This document shows, piece after piece, positions 49,907 through 60,511 of a stretch of 64,000 nt of DNA. The notes under the pieces are model-generated. The model was given only the letters and a program-made list of their open reading frames with translations, was not told the DNA's origin and searched no databases. This DNA is from Corynespora cassiicola (Eukaryota > Ascomycota > Dothideomycetes > Pleosporales > Corynesporascaceae): the NCBI GenBank assembly GCA_022059125.1, contig JAEUWY010000005.1, positions 4,030,001-4,094,000 of the forward strand, read 5' to 3'. The position numbers and the translations under genes were made by a program. Each line of letters opens with the position of its first letter. Within the stretch, counting starts at the first letter, position 1.

Positions 49907-51818
49907 TCAAGCCCTGGCCTTGATAACATCGGCCGCCTTCTCGCCGATGCCGTACATGGTAGCCTGCAAATGGCAAGAGGGGATTATTGGAATAATGGAG
50001 GCATCGACAATAGAAAGGCGCTGAGTGCCATACACCAGGAGCTCGTCGCTGACGCAGCCACCCGCATTCTTAGGCATCATGGGGCAGGAGCCAGAGGGGT
50101 GGGCGAGAGTGGGCGACAGGAAGGATTGGCTGAGCAGAGCCGCGTAGATCTCCTCATCAGTGGTGTACTGGGCTCCGGGAACCGTCTCCGAAATTTGGAA
50201 CCTGCTGAGCTCAGGGCGGGCCCACACCGAGCGGAAAAAGCGCAGCCCAATGCCCAGAATAGTCTTGTCAATGGGGTTGACGAACGCGTTGAAGGTGACC
50301 TCGGGTGGGCCTTGAGGGTTTGAAGCGCTGATGTAGACGGTTCCACGAGAGAGGGGCTTCTCGACACCGACAAGCCCGTAAGTGCCATCGGCAGGGACGG
50401 GAAACTCAGTGACAGCATGATCGTAACGCCTGAAGAGGTCGGCGATTACTTCTCGCTGGCGCTCAAATCCTTTGCGCAGTCCAGAGTTCTTCTTGTAAAT
50501 GCTGGGCAGGTAGTCGGTAGTCTTTTGGCTGGTCAGGCTGTTGACAACGGCGTCGACATCGTCGGTCATATCGGGAAGAGAAATGAAAGCGAGAGCATTT
50601 CCACGGGCTACGGTGTAGGGCCCAGTCTTGTTTTCAACATACTGTTCCCAAGCAGACGCATTAAAAGTGGCGTTGGTCATCAAGGTGTTGGGGTTAGGGA
50701 AGGTGTTAGTTGTGGTGTTGAAGATGACCGTTGCGTACGAGTGATCTTGGAAGTTGGAGCCAACGGCATCCAGTTCAACGCGAACCTTGACACCCGCAGC
50801 CTGAAGGACAGACTTGGGACCAATACCGCTGAGCTGCAACAGCTTGGGAGTTTGGATAGCGCCCGCAGCAAGGACAACTTCCTTCTTAGCATAAACGGTA
50901 GAGGTCTTTCCAGTTGCGGCGTTGTAGACTTCGACACCGCGAGCCACGGTAGGCTTCTTCTCGTTGAAGACAATCTTCTGGGCGGTCGTCTGAGTAAGAA
51001 TTTGCAAGTTAGACCGCACGGCCTTAATGGGGTCGTAGTATGCGTAACGCGCATGGGCTCTCCTTCCTGTCGTCTTATCCATGGTGTTACCATACCACGA
51101 AGGACCATAGGCTTCACCAGCGTTGCCGTCGACCGGAACATGAACACCGGTGGCTTTCCATGCCTTCCAGTAGTCCTTCAGGTCGGCGTACTGGGTGTCA
51201 GTGATACTGACGGCCAAGGGTCCATCGCCGTACGTGGTAGGGTCCCAGGTGATGTTGAAGTCCTCGGCAACACTCTCAGATGGAGGCTGAAAAGTGGTGC
51301 CTTTGATGAAGTAGGGTTTCATGCCATCCCATCCCCACCCCTCGTTGCCAAGAGCCTCCCATGCGTCGTAGTCAGCCGCGGAACCCCTGTCATAAACCAT
51401 TCCGTTGATAACGGATCCTCCTCCGAGCACCTTTGCGACATAGACATCGAAAGTGGCATTAGCCAGCTCAGGCTCGGGAGTGGACTTGATGCCGTTCCAG
51501 ATCAATCCAGCACTGGCGGACAGATCGTTGGCCTTGTATGGGATGTTGGTGCCGTCTGTATCGACGCTTTCACCACCCTCAATCACAAGGACAGTTTCTG
51601 TGGCCCAATATCAGTAAGTGTTATTACTGGAAAGCCGGAACATGCAAACGAGACTCACTGCGTTTGTCTTCGCTGAGACGGTTGGCGACGACAAGTCCCG
51701 TGACTCCGCCACCAACAATGACATAGTCGTACTCCTGGGGAGTTGTCGCAGCAAGGGCGGGGTAAAAAAGGGCGCTGAAAAGCTGGACGGCCACGGCCAT
51801 ACGAGAGAAGGCAGGCAT
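49907..51818 (-). CDS. Secreted GMC-family FAD oxidoreductase
   Basis: Two exons, 51818-51659 and 51597-49907, with a 61-bp intron (GTGAGT...CCACAG), giving 616 aa. The start at 51818 is preferred over an in-frame ATG at 51890 because it places the signal peptide (MAVAVQLFSALFYPALAA) at the N-terminus. The FAD dinucleotide motif GGGVTG lies at residues 36-41. A second FAD block, KVLGGGSVINGMVYDRG, is the GMC signature 1 region. KEVVLAAGAIQTPKLLQLSGIGP is signature 2. The C-terminus has HPSGSCPM and SCHLQATMYGIGEKAAD with the catalytic His. The family includes glucose oxidase, aryl-alcohol oxidase and glucose/choline dehydrogenases. The residues here do not settle the substrate. An H2O2-generating or quinone-reducing role outside the cell is inferred. 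Confidence 0.93.
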
Positions 51819-51896
51819 CTTGAGACCCAGGTGTAACGTTAACGACAGTGCTCTGGGATGCTGGTGATGGACATGAAGAGGTGCGGCCACTAAAGA

Positions 51897-51903
51897 CTTT
51901 ATA
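51897..51903 (-). promoter_or_regulatory. Candidate TATA box of the GMC gene
   Basis: On the minus strand TATAAAG lies about 80 bases upstream of the chosen ATG at 51818 and only 7 bases before the alternative ATG at 51890. That spacing supports 51818 as the translation start. Confidence 0.5.
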
Positions 51904-54075
51904 AGCCCGAATGAGATGTTAGCATTGGTCGAGTGGTTCGGCGGCCACGTGGAAAACGTCGGCAGTTGGCTCCATCTCTCAAATTCAATAGCATGGGGCC
52001 CACCTTAGGCGAGCGGACAAAACGAGATATCAGGCGCGTCACGCTTTTGGGACGGGTCCTGGAAGGATCAAAGGGGCAAACAATTTCCATGCCAAAAAAC
52101 TGGCGGAGGCTGTGCCGTCCTTCTGGAAACCCACGTGTTCTAGAACTTTAAGCAGTTGTCCCGGACGAGCGAGAGCCAGCGGAGCATCAGGGCGTCCAGG
52201 ATCCAGGACCAGTTCCAACCAACCTCGGGGCTGGCATGCGCTAACCCCAAAGCAGAAGGTATTCTCTGCAGCTTGGTAGAGCAATACGGACGTGGCCAAA
52301 GGCAGCCCGTCGACCCAGGCCATGGATGTGCTTTCCGTCTGAAGGTGGGCGAGACCCTGAGTTCAGCACCCACTTTGGCTGCGGAAACGGCGTCCATGGA
52401 GTGCGGCGCCCGAGGTAAATCCACCGCCATCGCTTGGTGTTAGTGCTGGCTAGTTTCTCATGGTCACGGCCTAGTGGGGGAGGGCTGGTGGGAAAACGGA
52501 CACCGTGCCGGAAACCCCACCAAACCTTCTTGTTCAGAAATTTGACGTGAAGCGCGCACGCGAGACTCGGAGCATCGCACCTGTTTGTTCGCACCGAAAG
52601 GCCTTGGTCCTCCTATAAGCCACTCGTCCAAGCAGAGGCAACACGGGTAAATGGGTGTGACTTGGATAGTCCAAGCCCAAGACTTCGCTTCCAGCCCGCT
52701 TGGCTAGTCCCGGAGCTACACTCGGACAAATACCTAGTCCAGGTAACAGGGTCGGCCTGAGCGGAAGCAGGCGATTCAATGTCGCATGAGGTCCAAGTAG
52801 TTCGGGGGTGAGGAGGGGCAAAAAGTGAGCTGAGCATTGTTTTTTTTGTGGATATCTGGTAAGGCGCGATGACTTATATCTGAAGAGATCGATCGTCTAT
52901 ATAGCATGGCCTTTCAATATCACGCGCAGAGCTGCTTGCTTCCCCGGCGCCCCGGCAGTCATCGGGATTTAAACTCCTTCAATCCTGCGTCGGACATTTT
53001 CCCACATAATGGGCGCGCATACGTGTCCGCCATGTACGCATCGCAACGCCACTTGGGGCAAAGACGTCGACTTCACACGGCCTGGCGGCCCTTTCGTTAC
53101 GCCACCAAAGACGGCAGGCCTGGAAAGTACTCTGTCCAGGAAGCTCCGAACCGGACCCAAACTGCCTGTTTAGATGCCTAAACACATTCGCTTGGCGCAC
53201 ATGCCATTTCCTTTGCGATAGGACCTCGTATTGTGCCTGTCCAGTACAGCCGCTGCCCCTGCATGAGGCTTGTTCCACTCAAGCCTCCGTCACCAGTGCG
53301 CTCGTAACTGGATTGGCTCTGTTCCGCCCATCTGGGCTGGCACATACGGACGAAGGCTGCATTGCCATATGATACTTACACTTTACGGGCTTGACAGCCG
53401 ATTGCCCGCAGATGGCCCTATGTAAAATAGTCCGCTTTGGTCCCTTTCCGCTCTAGAAACAGCGCATGCTTCTAGTGCGGCTTCGGACAGTGGGACGGGA
53501 CACCCGTTAACAATGCGGTTTTTGGGAACCGTGAGAAGCCACGAAAACTCTATTCTTGCCACGGCGTATTAGACTTCGGCTGTCAGAGCTCCCGTACAAG
53601 CTGGCCCGCTCACATTACAGTCAATGACTACTGGAACACGCACAGAATCACGCTTGTCAGATGTCAAGATGTAGCCAGACAGGTACCGCCAAGAGCTTGT
53701 ATCATACAGTGTGCGACCGACATGGTGCAATTTCGAATCATGCGGCCCCACCATCCACTCCGTCTTCTCCAATCGGCCCATCCTCGTTTATGTGGGCCGT
53801 CAATCAATGCGAAATCACACCACATGTGTCCTTCCAAGGGTCCCTGCACGAATCCAATCCTGCAAAGGCCTGGCCAATGCCGTATCCTCTTTGCACGGTT
53901 CGGTGGGCATGTTCGCGAATCGAAACCAAGGCGCTGGCTCTCCGTTGCCACGAGGGAGCGAACCGCTCTAAGGCAATATGGCAGGAGGGCGTGGTGCTTC
54001 ATAACACCTCCACATGCCACTGTCTTTTCCCGCTCCTTTTTCTCGCTCCTCCCTTGGAGAGGGCCATTCCACATC
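51904..54075. other. GC-rich intergenic stretch, no gene supported
   Basis: About 2.2 kb separating the divergently oriented GMC gene (-) and the rhodopsin-domain gene (+). Open frames of 60-170 codons overlap on several frames and both strands without motifs, as expected of GC-rich noncoding DNA. Confidence 0.4.
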
Positions 54076-55393
54076 ATGGCGGATGCAGTCCAGCAAGAAT
54101 GGCCGGACCAGCGGCTGAAGATTCTCGTCCCGACCTGGACTTTGATGGGAATCAGTACCATGTTCGTTGTCTGGCGATTCATCTACGGCTTCATGCAGGG
54201 GCGCAAGTTCATGGTTTGCGATTACTTACTGATCCTCGCTACGGTAGGTCGACGCCCCGCCCTGAGATCGCCCTCCTCCCCCAGAGCTGACACCATGTCC
54301 ACATAGGCAACCAATATTGCTGCTCACGCCCTTTCCTACATCACCGTTGAAAATGGTCTTGGACGTCACATCATGGACCCTTCCGTCATGGGTCCCGAGG
54401 TCGGTATGACTGTCATCTTGCGATATTCCTACTTTCTCTGGATCGTGCAGATAGTAAACATCATTGGAGTCGCCCTTCTCAAGTGGTCCATTTGCGCCTA
54501 TCTTTTGGTACTCAACTTTTCCAAGGTCTACCAAGGAATCGTATGGCTTTCCATTCTCATGGTTACTGCTTTCAACTTCCTTGCTCCCGTCTTGACACTG
54601 TTCGGCTGCACTCCCCTTGAAGCAAACTGGAATAGAGGCGTCACAGGAAAATGCTGGGCAAGGGGTACTCTGGAGCTTTCGTATACCCAAGGAATCTCGA
54701 ATATTCTCACAGATGTTGTATACATGGCAGCACCTCTCATCTACCTCTCGAGAGTGCAATTGTCGAAAAGGACTCAATGGGGACTCCGAGTCGTTTTTCT
54801 CCTCAGTATCCCGTAAGTCCTCCAATCACTTTACCAGAAACGAAAGACTGACCTGTGTTTTTCTTTATAGAGCGACTGTTTGTTCCATATTCAAGACAAT
54901 CGAATTGAGAACCATTGTCAAGACCCAGGATCCAACATGGGACGGTATCAATCTATCCATTTGGAGTGCTACTGAGTTATCAGTGGGTATCCTCATCGCC
55001 TCACTCCCTCCCCTGCGCAAAGCCTTTGACCGAATGTTCCAACGTATACTCCCATCTACCATCACTGGCTCGCACAAGACACCCGGATACGGCTATGGTC
55101 ACTCGTCGAATGCCAACAATATCAGAATGAACACCTTTCAGAACAACAGAACTCATAAAAGCGGACATCCAGGTGAATCCATTCTCGACAATGACGACGA
55201 AAGTGAACGAGCTATTCTGGATGATGACGACGAGGGCAAAGGGCCCGGTATCATAAAAACCACAAAGGTGACCGTCTCAGAGGAGGGCGAAACTTCCAGC
55301 CAGAGGGATAGGGAATCGCCCGGTTCTTACAAACCAAACAACGATTGGGCCATCTCGAATAATTTAGAAAAAGGCACCCACCATGCCATTTAG
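54076..55393 (+). CDS. Rhodopsin-domain (PTH11/SAT4-like) integral membrane protein
   Basis: Three exons: 54076-54243, 54307-54812 and 54871-55393. Introns are 63 bp (GTAGGT...CATAG) and 58 bp (GTAAGT...TATAG), giving 398 aa. The order is helix 1 (LMGISTMFVVWRFIYGF), the KFMVCDYLLILAT helix with the family's conserved Asp, GLGRHI in the first outer loop, WIVQIVNIIGVALLKWSICAY, then LAPVLTLFGCTPLEANW with the conserved Cys, then ISNILTDVVYMAAPLIYL, WGLRVVFLLSIP and a terminal WSATELSVGILIASLPPL helix. A cytoplasmic tail of about 130 residues follows, including acidic blocks (NDDESE, DDDDEGKG). It is a likely plasma-membrane sensor-type protein, ligand unknown. It is the third member of the family in this window and the only one right of the isochore. 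Confidence 0.88.
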
Positions 55394-56685
55394 GATTTTT
55401 GTAATCGGTTCTTTAGCAGATCTTTCTTTTGTATTACTTCACTATCCAGCGTTTCAATTGCTGATCTATCTAATTTGTTTCAAAGTCGGTATGACCGAGT
55501 GATGCTTCGATCACGGAAGAGCGGGCCCTCTATTCCCAGAATACTCCGCATCGATGGACTTGGGTCCAGGGAGCATGATCGTTCGGCGATTCGGTCAAAC
55601 TATGCTTGCTCAAACGAAGATCTACGATCGATTTCTATGAAGATCTTCCCTTGTTCTATTTCGGGGCCCTTGATCATGGCGCCATAGGGACGGTACGGTC
55701 AGTGCGTGGGGGTGCGCAGACCTGAGCACGGTGAGCTCGCTCCATTTGCCGAACGCAGCGGTGCGCCGTAAAAATCCAGCGCGCACGCACAAAGGATTCG
55801 ACTAGGCTCTTTTATGAATTCCCAAGATGGACGAGATGATTTCAATCCTCTTTCTTGTGCGAAACCCTTGAATATGGTGGCGTTCCAAGTTTTTTTGCAT
55901 TGGCAAAAGAGACGACGTTTATATTATGTACCTAATATTCTCACTATGACATTTGCATCATTTGATGATTCTCAACAGCTTTCGCAATGCCCCAACAAGA
56001 TAACATAGTTTTTGTAATGCCAGAGTTTAGGCATACGGAGCTTCTCCCTCTGCTTCTAATCTCGTGGACGACCAGGCCTGCTTGCATCGCGATCCTAACA
56101 CTAGACTTACATGAGCAGTCGGCGTTGAGGTAACCGAGCTGAAGATTTTTGTAGCGTCTTGTGCTTTGAAATGGTAAATGCGTGTACGATCCAATAGCTT
56201 ATAAGGCACGAGGAAAAATCATAGCTAGATATCTGTGTGCGATAGGAAGCTGTTTTTTATACATCATCAGAGCATAGCAAAGCAATGCAATACATAATTT
56301 GAAAAAAAGAACGAATCAGAATTAGAACTATGGAACTAGATATACATCTTTCTAGGTCATATTTTTAGTGGTTTATGATTTTAGATAAGGTAAAAGCATC
56401 AAATATCACAACATTTATTCCTATGCTTGTAATGATAGCCGTTGGATATCTTAATTCTACATTAAAGTGATATGATGAGATTTTGCAACGCCTTATAATT
56501 GATTTTTGAGATGGCAGTGGTAACAGGTATGGTGGCCGAGAACCAGTGGTTCGAATTTGTACCAACATTTTGGATTTTCTGTGACCACGGAATGTATGTT
56601 GTGACTCATCGATGATGTATAAGAAGGACAAGCCCTTCTTCGTCATCTTTAATAAGTCATACCCAGATACTACATCGGATTCGCC
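55394..56685. other. Intergenic, no gene supported
   Basis: About 1.3 kb; the 3' half is fairly AT-rich. Short frames at 55475-55687, 55814-56008 and 56365-56646 have no features. The last part is the promoter of the DUF3669 gene. Confidence 0.4.
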
Positions 56686-57942
56686 ATGCCACCAAATTCA
56701 ACATCCAAACGAGATGCCCACCGTGCTTTGCACAGAACTTTATCGCCTTTTCTTGAATCAGTACCGACGGCGATGCCAACACCTGATCTTGGTCCATCAA
56801 CTACCCCTCAGCTATCCAAACTACAAGTGATTGGCCGAGGGACCTGTGGCACTGTTTACACGAATATGAACGATTGCTCCAAGCCTACTTCTACCATCGC
56901 ATACAAAGTGGGAGTTTATGACGCTACTGCACTCTGGAATGATATTTTATTGGCGAGTAGAGCCCACCGTGCTATTCAAGAATGTACAAAAATGGACTCA
57001 TCTCCTTCCGAGTGGCCACGGTTGCCAGCTATCAAAGGTTGGGTTCTTGATAGTGAGCGCACAAAATGGCACGAGGCGAATGGTACGAACCTCCCGGGCC
57101 AAAACATCAAGGAAAGCTCTTTTGGTGGACAGGAATACATTTTTTCAATGTCTTTAATCCCATCCATCTCCCTAAATTCACAGAAAGCATTGATGTCCCG
57201 GTATAATCTTCGACATGAGCCGTCCCTCTCTCACTGTCTCATTCGGCCTTACCTGGGTTTATCAAACCGGGATTCTCTACCAAAGCCTCAAAGCTTAGAG
57301 AACTTTCCAATGACCCTTGCCGATTTCCTGTATTGGGGCGTTGGCTGGCCAGGAATTAAAAAGTGGGCACGGAGAATGGCTGCAGGTCTTGCAACAATTC
57401 ACTGGGGAGCAGGGATAAATGGCATGGATATCGAATTTGTAATTGGATCACACAACAACTGGGATAACCATCAGCAAGATTTGGAAGCATTTGACTTTGG
57501 AATGCAACCGTTTGGGAAAAGGTGCCCCGAAAAGTCGGCCCATGCAATTCAATCAAAGGAAATTTCGACCGCCGAGTCCACCGCAGGACTTCATACCTGC
57601 ACCTGCGAATCATCGCTATACGTATTTGACTTTGACAAGGCATCTTTGCTTCCATTTTCGTCTCCAGACCTCGATATAGTCGTAAAGTCGCTTCTCGTAG
57701 CCACGACGTGCAATGATCCGTACTTTCCGAGCCCAGCAAAGGAGGTCATTGAAGAGGCACAACTGTGGAACACATTTAAGATTGATTACATTCAGTTATC
57801 GACGGTCATGATTGAAAAAGGCATAAAAGACGGTGTTCTAGACCAGAGGGCTCTGCAATGGTTGAGGCTGTTTATCGAACAATGGGAGGAATGGGCTAGG
57901 CAAAGAGAATCAGAGGGCGACGGAATTGAATTTGGGGATTGA
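56686..57942 (+). CDS. DUF3669-type kinase-like protein
   Basis: A single exon of 418 aa. The region from about residue 215 to the end has the hallmarks of fungal DUF3669 proteins: MAAGLATIHWGAGINGMDIEFVIGS, then LYVFDFDK, then a CNDPYFPSP...LWNTFKIDYIQ block. The N-terminal part has IGRGTCGTVY (49-58) followed by AYKVG with K74, like the glycine loop and ATP-binding lysine of protein kinases. HWGAGINGMDIEF and FDFD take the positions of a catalytic loop and a DFG-type metal site. A degenerate kinase or aminoglycoside-phosphotransferase fold is therefore plausible, but no activity can be claimed. The insert between the loop and FDFD includes CTC. No signal or membrane segment is present. The Met at 56686 is the first in frame. 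Confidence 0.75.
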   Translation: MPPNSTSKRDAHRALHRTLSPFLESVPTAMPTPDLGPSTTPQLSKLQVIGRGTCGTVYTNMNDCSKPTSTIAYKVGVYDATALWNDILLASRAHRAIQECTKMDSSPSEWPRLPAIKGWVLDSERTKWHEANGTNLPGQNIKESSFGGQEYIFSMSLIPSISLNSQKALMSRYNLRHEPSLSHCLIRPYLGLSNRDSLPKPQSLENFPMTLADFLYWGVGWPGIKKWARRMAAGLATIHWGAGINGMDIEFVIGSHNNWDNHQQDLEAFDFGMQPFGKRCPEKSAHAIQSKEISTAESTAGLHTCTCESSLYVFDFDKASLLPFSSPDLDIVVKSLLVATTCNDPYFPSPAKEVIEEAQLWNTFKIDYIQLSTVMIEKGIKDGVLDQRALQWLRLFIEQWEEWARQRESEGDGIEFGD

Positions 57943-58030
57943 AAACGCTTACCATGTAGATCAAGCCCCGAATTGCGCCTCTTTTTTTTTTTTGAACACA
58001 CATGATTTTCTTCTGCTTCTAGTTTCCCAT

Positions 58031-58279
58031 TCAAACCATCCTGTTCGCCGAACCTCCGCTCCGTAATTCCCGCCACAAGGCTGGTTGTACAAATCTTCCA
58101 CCAGCCGAATCTTGACCTGGATTTGCCTCCTCATAGTTGAAGTGTTTGACGAAGCGATAATACCCGGCAGCTATGATGGCACTCAGAGCTGGGCCTATCC
58201 AGTATACCCAGTGATATCCAGGAAATGACGGACCCGCAACAGCAGGGCCAAAACCGCGCGCTGGATTGAGAGACCCGCC
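58031..58279 (-). pseudogene. Aquaporin (MIP family) 3' remnant
   Basis: The minus-strand frame reads TGGSLNPARGFGPAV followed by FPGYHWVYWIGPALSAIIAAGYYRFVKHF and a hydrophilic tail to the stop at 58031. This is the second NPA box, the last transmembrane helix and the C-terminus of a fungal aquaporin. About 80 codons remain of an expected 250-300. Upstream of 58279 the same strand shows no aquaporin sequence (no first NPA box and no splice acceptor directly before TGG), so the gene looks truncated rather than merely intron-split. The open frame formally extends to an ATG at 58351. It lies tail-to-tail with the DUF3669 gene, 88 bases apart. Confidence 0.7.
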
Positions 58280-58351
58280 AGTTTTTTCCAATGACCGTAA
58301 GCGTGTCGTGAATGAGAGAGCGGCCGTCCAAATCAAGTTTGGCGCAGACAA

Positions 58352-60511
58352 TTACATAATGAAACGCCAAGTGCTCTTCATCCACAAACTCATCTCTCCC
58401 TCATCCACCGTGAAACTCATCCGCACTACTCTCATCGCCAAGAAGCTGGTCAACAAGGGCTACAGCGGCCAAAAACGGGAGAATCGTTCATCGAAGATCC
58501 AGCAGCATCTTGCTGGACAACTTATATGGAGAGCAACGGACATACTACTGCGAAAGCTGCTTTGTGCAAGTGCGTGGATACTCGATAACGCCATCATCGT
58601 GTACGTGGACCGGAGCATTCGGAAACGCCCGTCCGTCAGATGAGACTAGTTCTTTCAAAGATGTGCATCTCCCACGATCCATAGGGTCCTGTAGGCACGT
58701 CATCGACCGCGGAGCAGCCAAAGCGAGACACATCTCAACAGATTGCGAGCATCTTTCATAACTTCATCCTCGCGATTTTGTACGATTATTCAGCATGAAA
58801 GATGCGGTCTGTATCTTGGGTTGCATTCCTGCCTGAAAGTTGGGTCACGGGCGGTGGTATTCTGGGTCCATCATCGATTCGCTATCTCATGGAGCGGAGC
58901 CACTGCGGCGACAAGGGAGAATTTTTGTTGTTCGTCCGGCCTGTCTCGAAGGGCCTGGCTATTCGACGCACGCTTTTCGTCTATCCCAGAAGACTTCGTC
59001 GAGGCCCGCGGCGTTAGTTCGGGAAGCTGAAGACCAATCGACCGAATATGGCACTTTGCCCGACAGCGTTGTTCCGAAAGCGAGCAGGCCACTGCGCTTT
59101 CGTCTTTTGCACGCTCCCGTCGTGGTTTGGGCAGAAACGTGGACTCGCCGAGGATTCTTAGAGGGAAACGGATGTCTGCTCCCGGGATCCGCATCCTTCG
59201 GTGCATCGCCAGCCTCGCTTCAACCCTTTGTACCGAACCGAGCATGTCGGCCACGCACACCATAACGCCGCCGCCTCCATGATCAATGCATGAAGCCTAG
59301 ACCGCCTTGCCAGCGGGGACGGTGCAGGTCGCGCGCGCCGAGAACCATACCCCACGTTGCGTCTCAATCCGTACCCGACGATAGTCGACTACTACCGTCC
59401 TGGACTCCCAGGGTCTCAATCGGGACGACTACGCTTACCCTGGTGCTGATCTAGAACTACCGGGTACTCGGGTATCCGCAGCCTAGACAGATATCGTCAC
59501 TTTAGGTCGAAGATGTGCAGCACGCAGCTGGCCATGCTATCCCATGGATGACCAGGGCGGAAAGCTCGTCAGGCCCACTTCCCAAACCGACATGCTTTCC
59601 GCCGCCGAGGTAGGGTGGCTAGACACGGGAGGGTGCAGAAGTGGTTCCATACCTGCAGCAGCGCAGAAATCTATGTGCCCTTGCCCTGCACGCATGCATC
59701 TTCGCTCAGGCCTGGGTACCTGGGTACAGAATCTTCTTTTGGATCCAGCCTCGCCAGGGTCTCGATTTCTCTGTCGTAATAGTCGTGCCGGGTACGCGAG
59801 GCGAGAGTCTGGAAGCACGGCAGCATACATGCGTGGCAATGTCTTACATTACCAACACCAAAAGTCCTACGTTGCTTTCTTCTGCTGTGTACACCTGCAT
59901 ACGAGCGCCAAGGTGGCAGCCTTGCCGGCAACCACCGGCCAGCTCCCTTGGCCAAACTCAACTCCAGGCTCAGCCGGTACGCCTTAACAACTTCCCGAAT
60001 GAGCCTCCCCACCTCTCTCTCTCTCGCGCGCGCGTGGAGCGAGATGCAAAGTTCCGACCAGCGCCTTCTGACAGTTTGGGGGCCAACCGTCCAGGATAAC
60101 GCACTGGTGGAGCTGACTCGAGACTGTTGATTTCGGCATGGATGAGTTGTCAACATTATCAATGGCGAGTTGTTATCCACGAATAATTGGCGACACTGTA
60201 TATGGCGACAAGCTTGTTGCTAAATGTAGAATCCAATGCCTGCTGTTGATGAAGTTGGCGAGCACAATTCCAGTCACCAGAAGCAAAAACAACCATCACT
60301 CATATCGGAGAAAATCTTCTTCACGACAAAAGCAAGAAAGCAAGAAACTATATTGGATATCATAGCTGTGATGCATGTCCAATCCAAATATGTACCGTCT
60401 CGGTCTTAAGAATAGCTACAAGAAAGGAAAATCGCCGTCATAGGCAAGGTAAGATTATCGTTAGACGAAGGAAACAAAGATTTCAACCCCTCAACGGCAT
60501 TACTCGAGAAA
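58352..60511. other. Intergenic, no gene supported
   Basis: About 2.2 kb between the aquaporin remnant and the WSC oxidase stop codon. Many overlapping GC-rich open frames (58840-59265, 59544-59987, 59641-60099) lack motifs. A CT/CG simple run lies near 60012-60034. Confidence 0.4.

Noticed and set aside
50417..51676. 419-codon open frame on the plus strand
   Set aside because: It lies antisense to the GMC oxidoreductase exon, which has all family motifs. GC-rich coding DNA gives such mirror frames.
51819..51890. Upstream in-frame ATG at 51890 for the GMC gene
   Set aside because: It would bury the signal peptide behind 24 residues, and it lies almost on the TATA box at 51897-51903.
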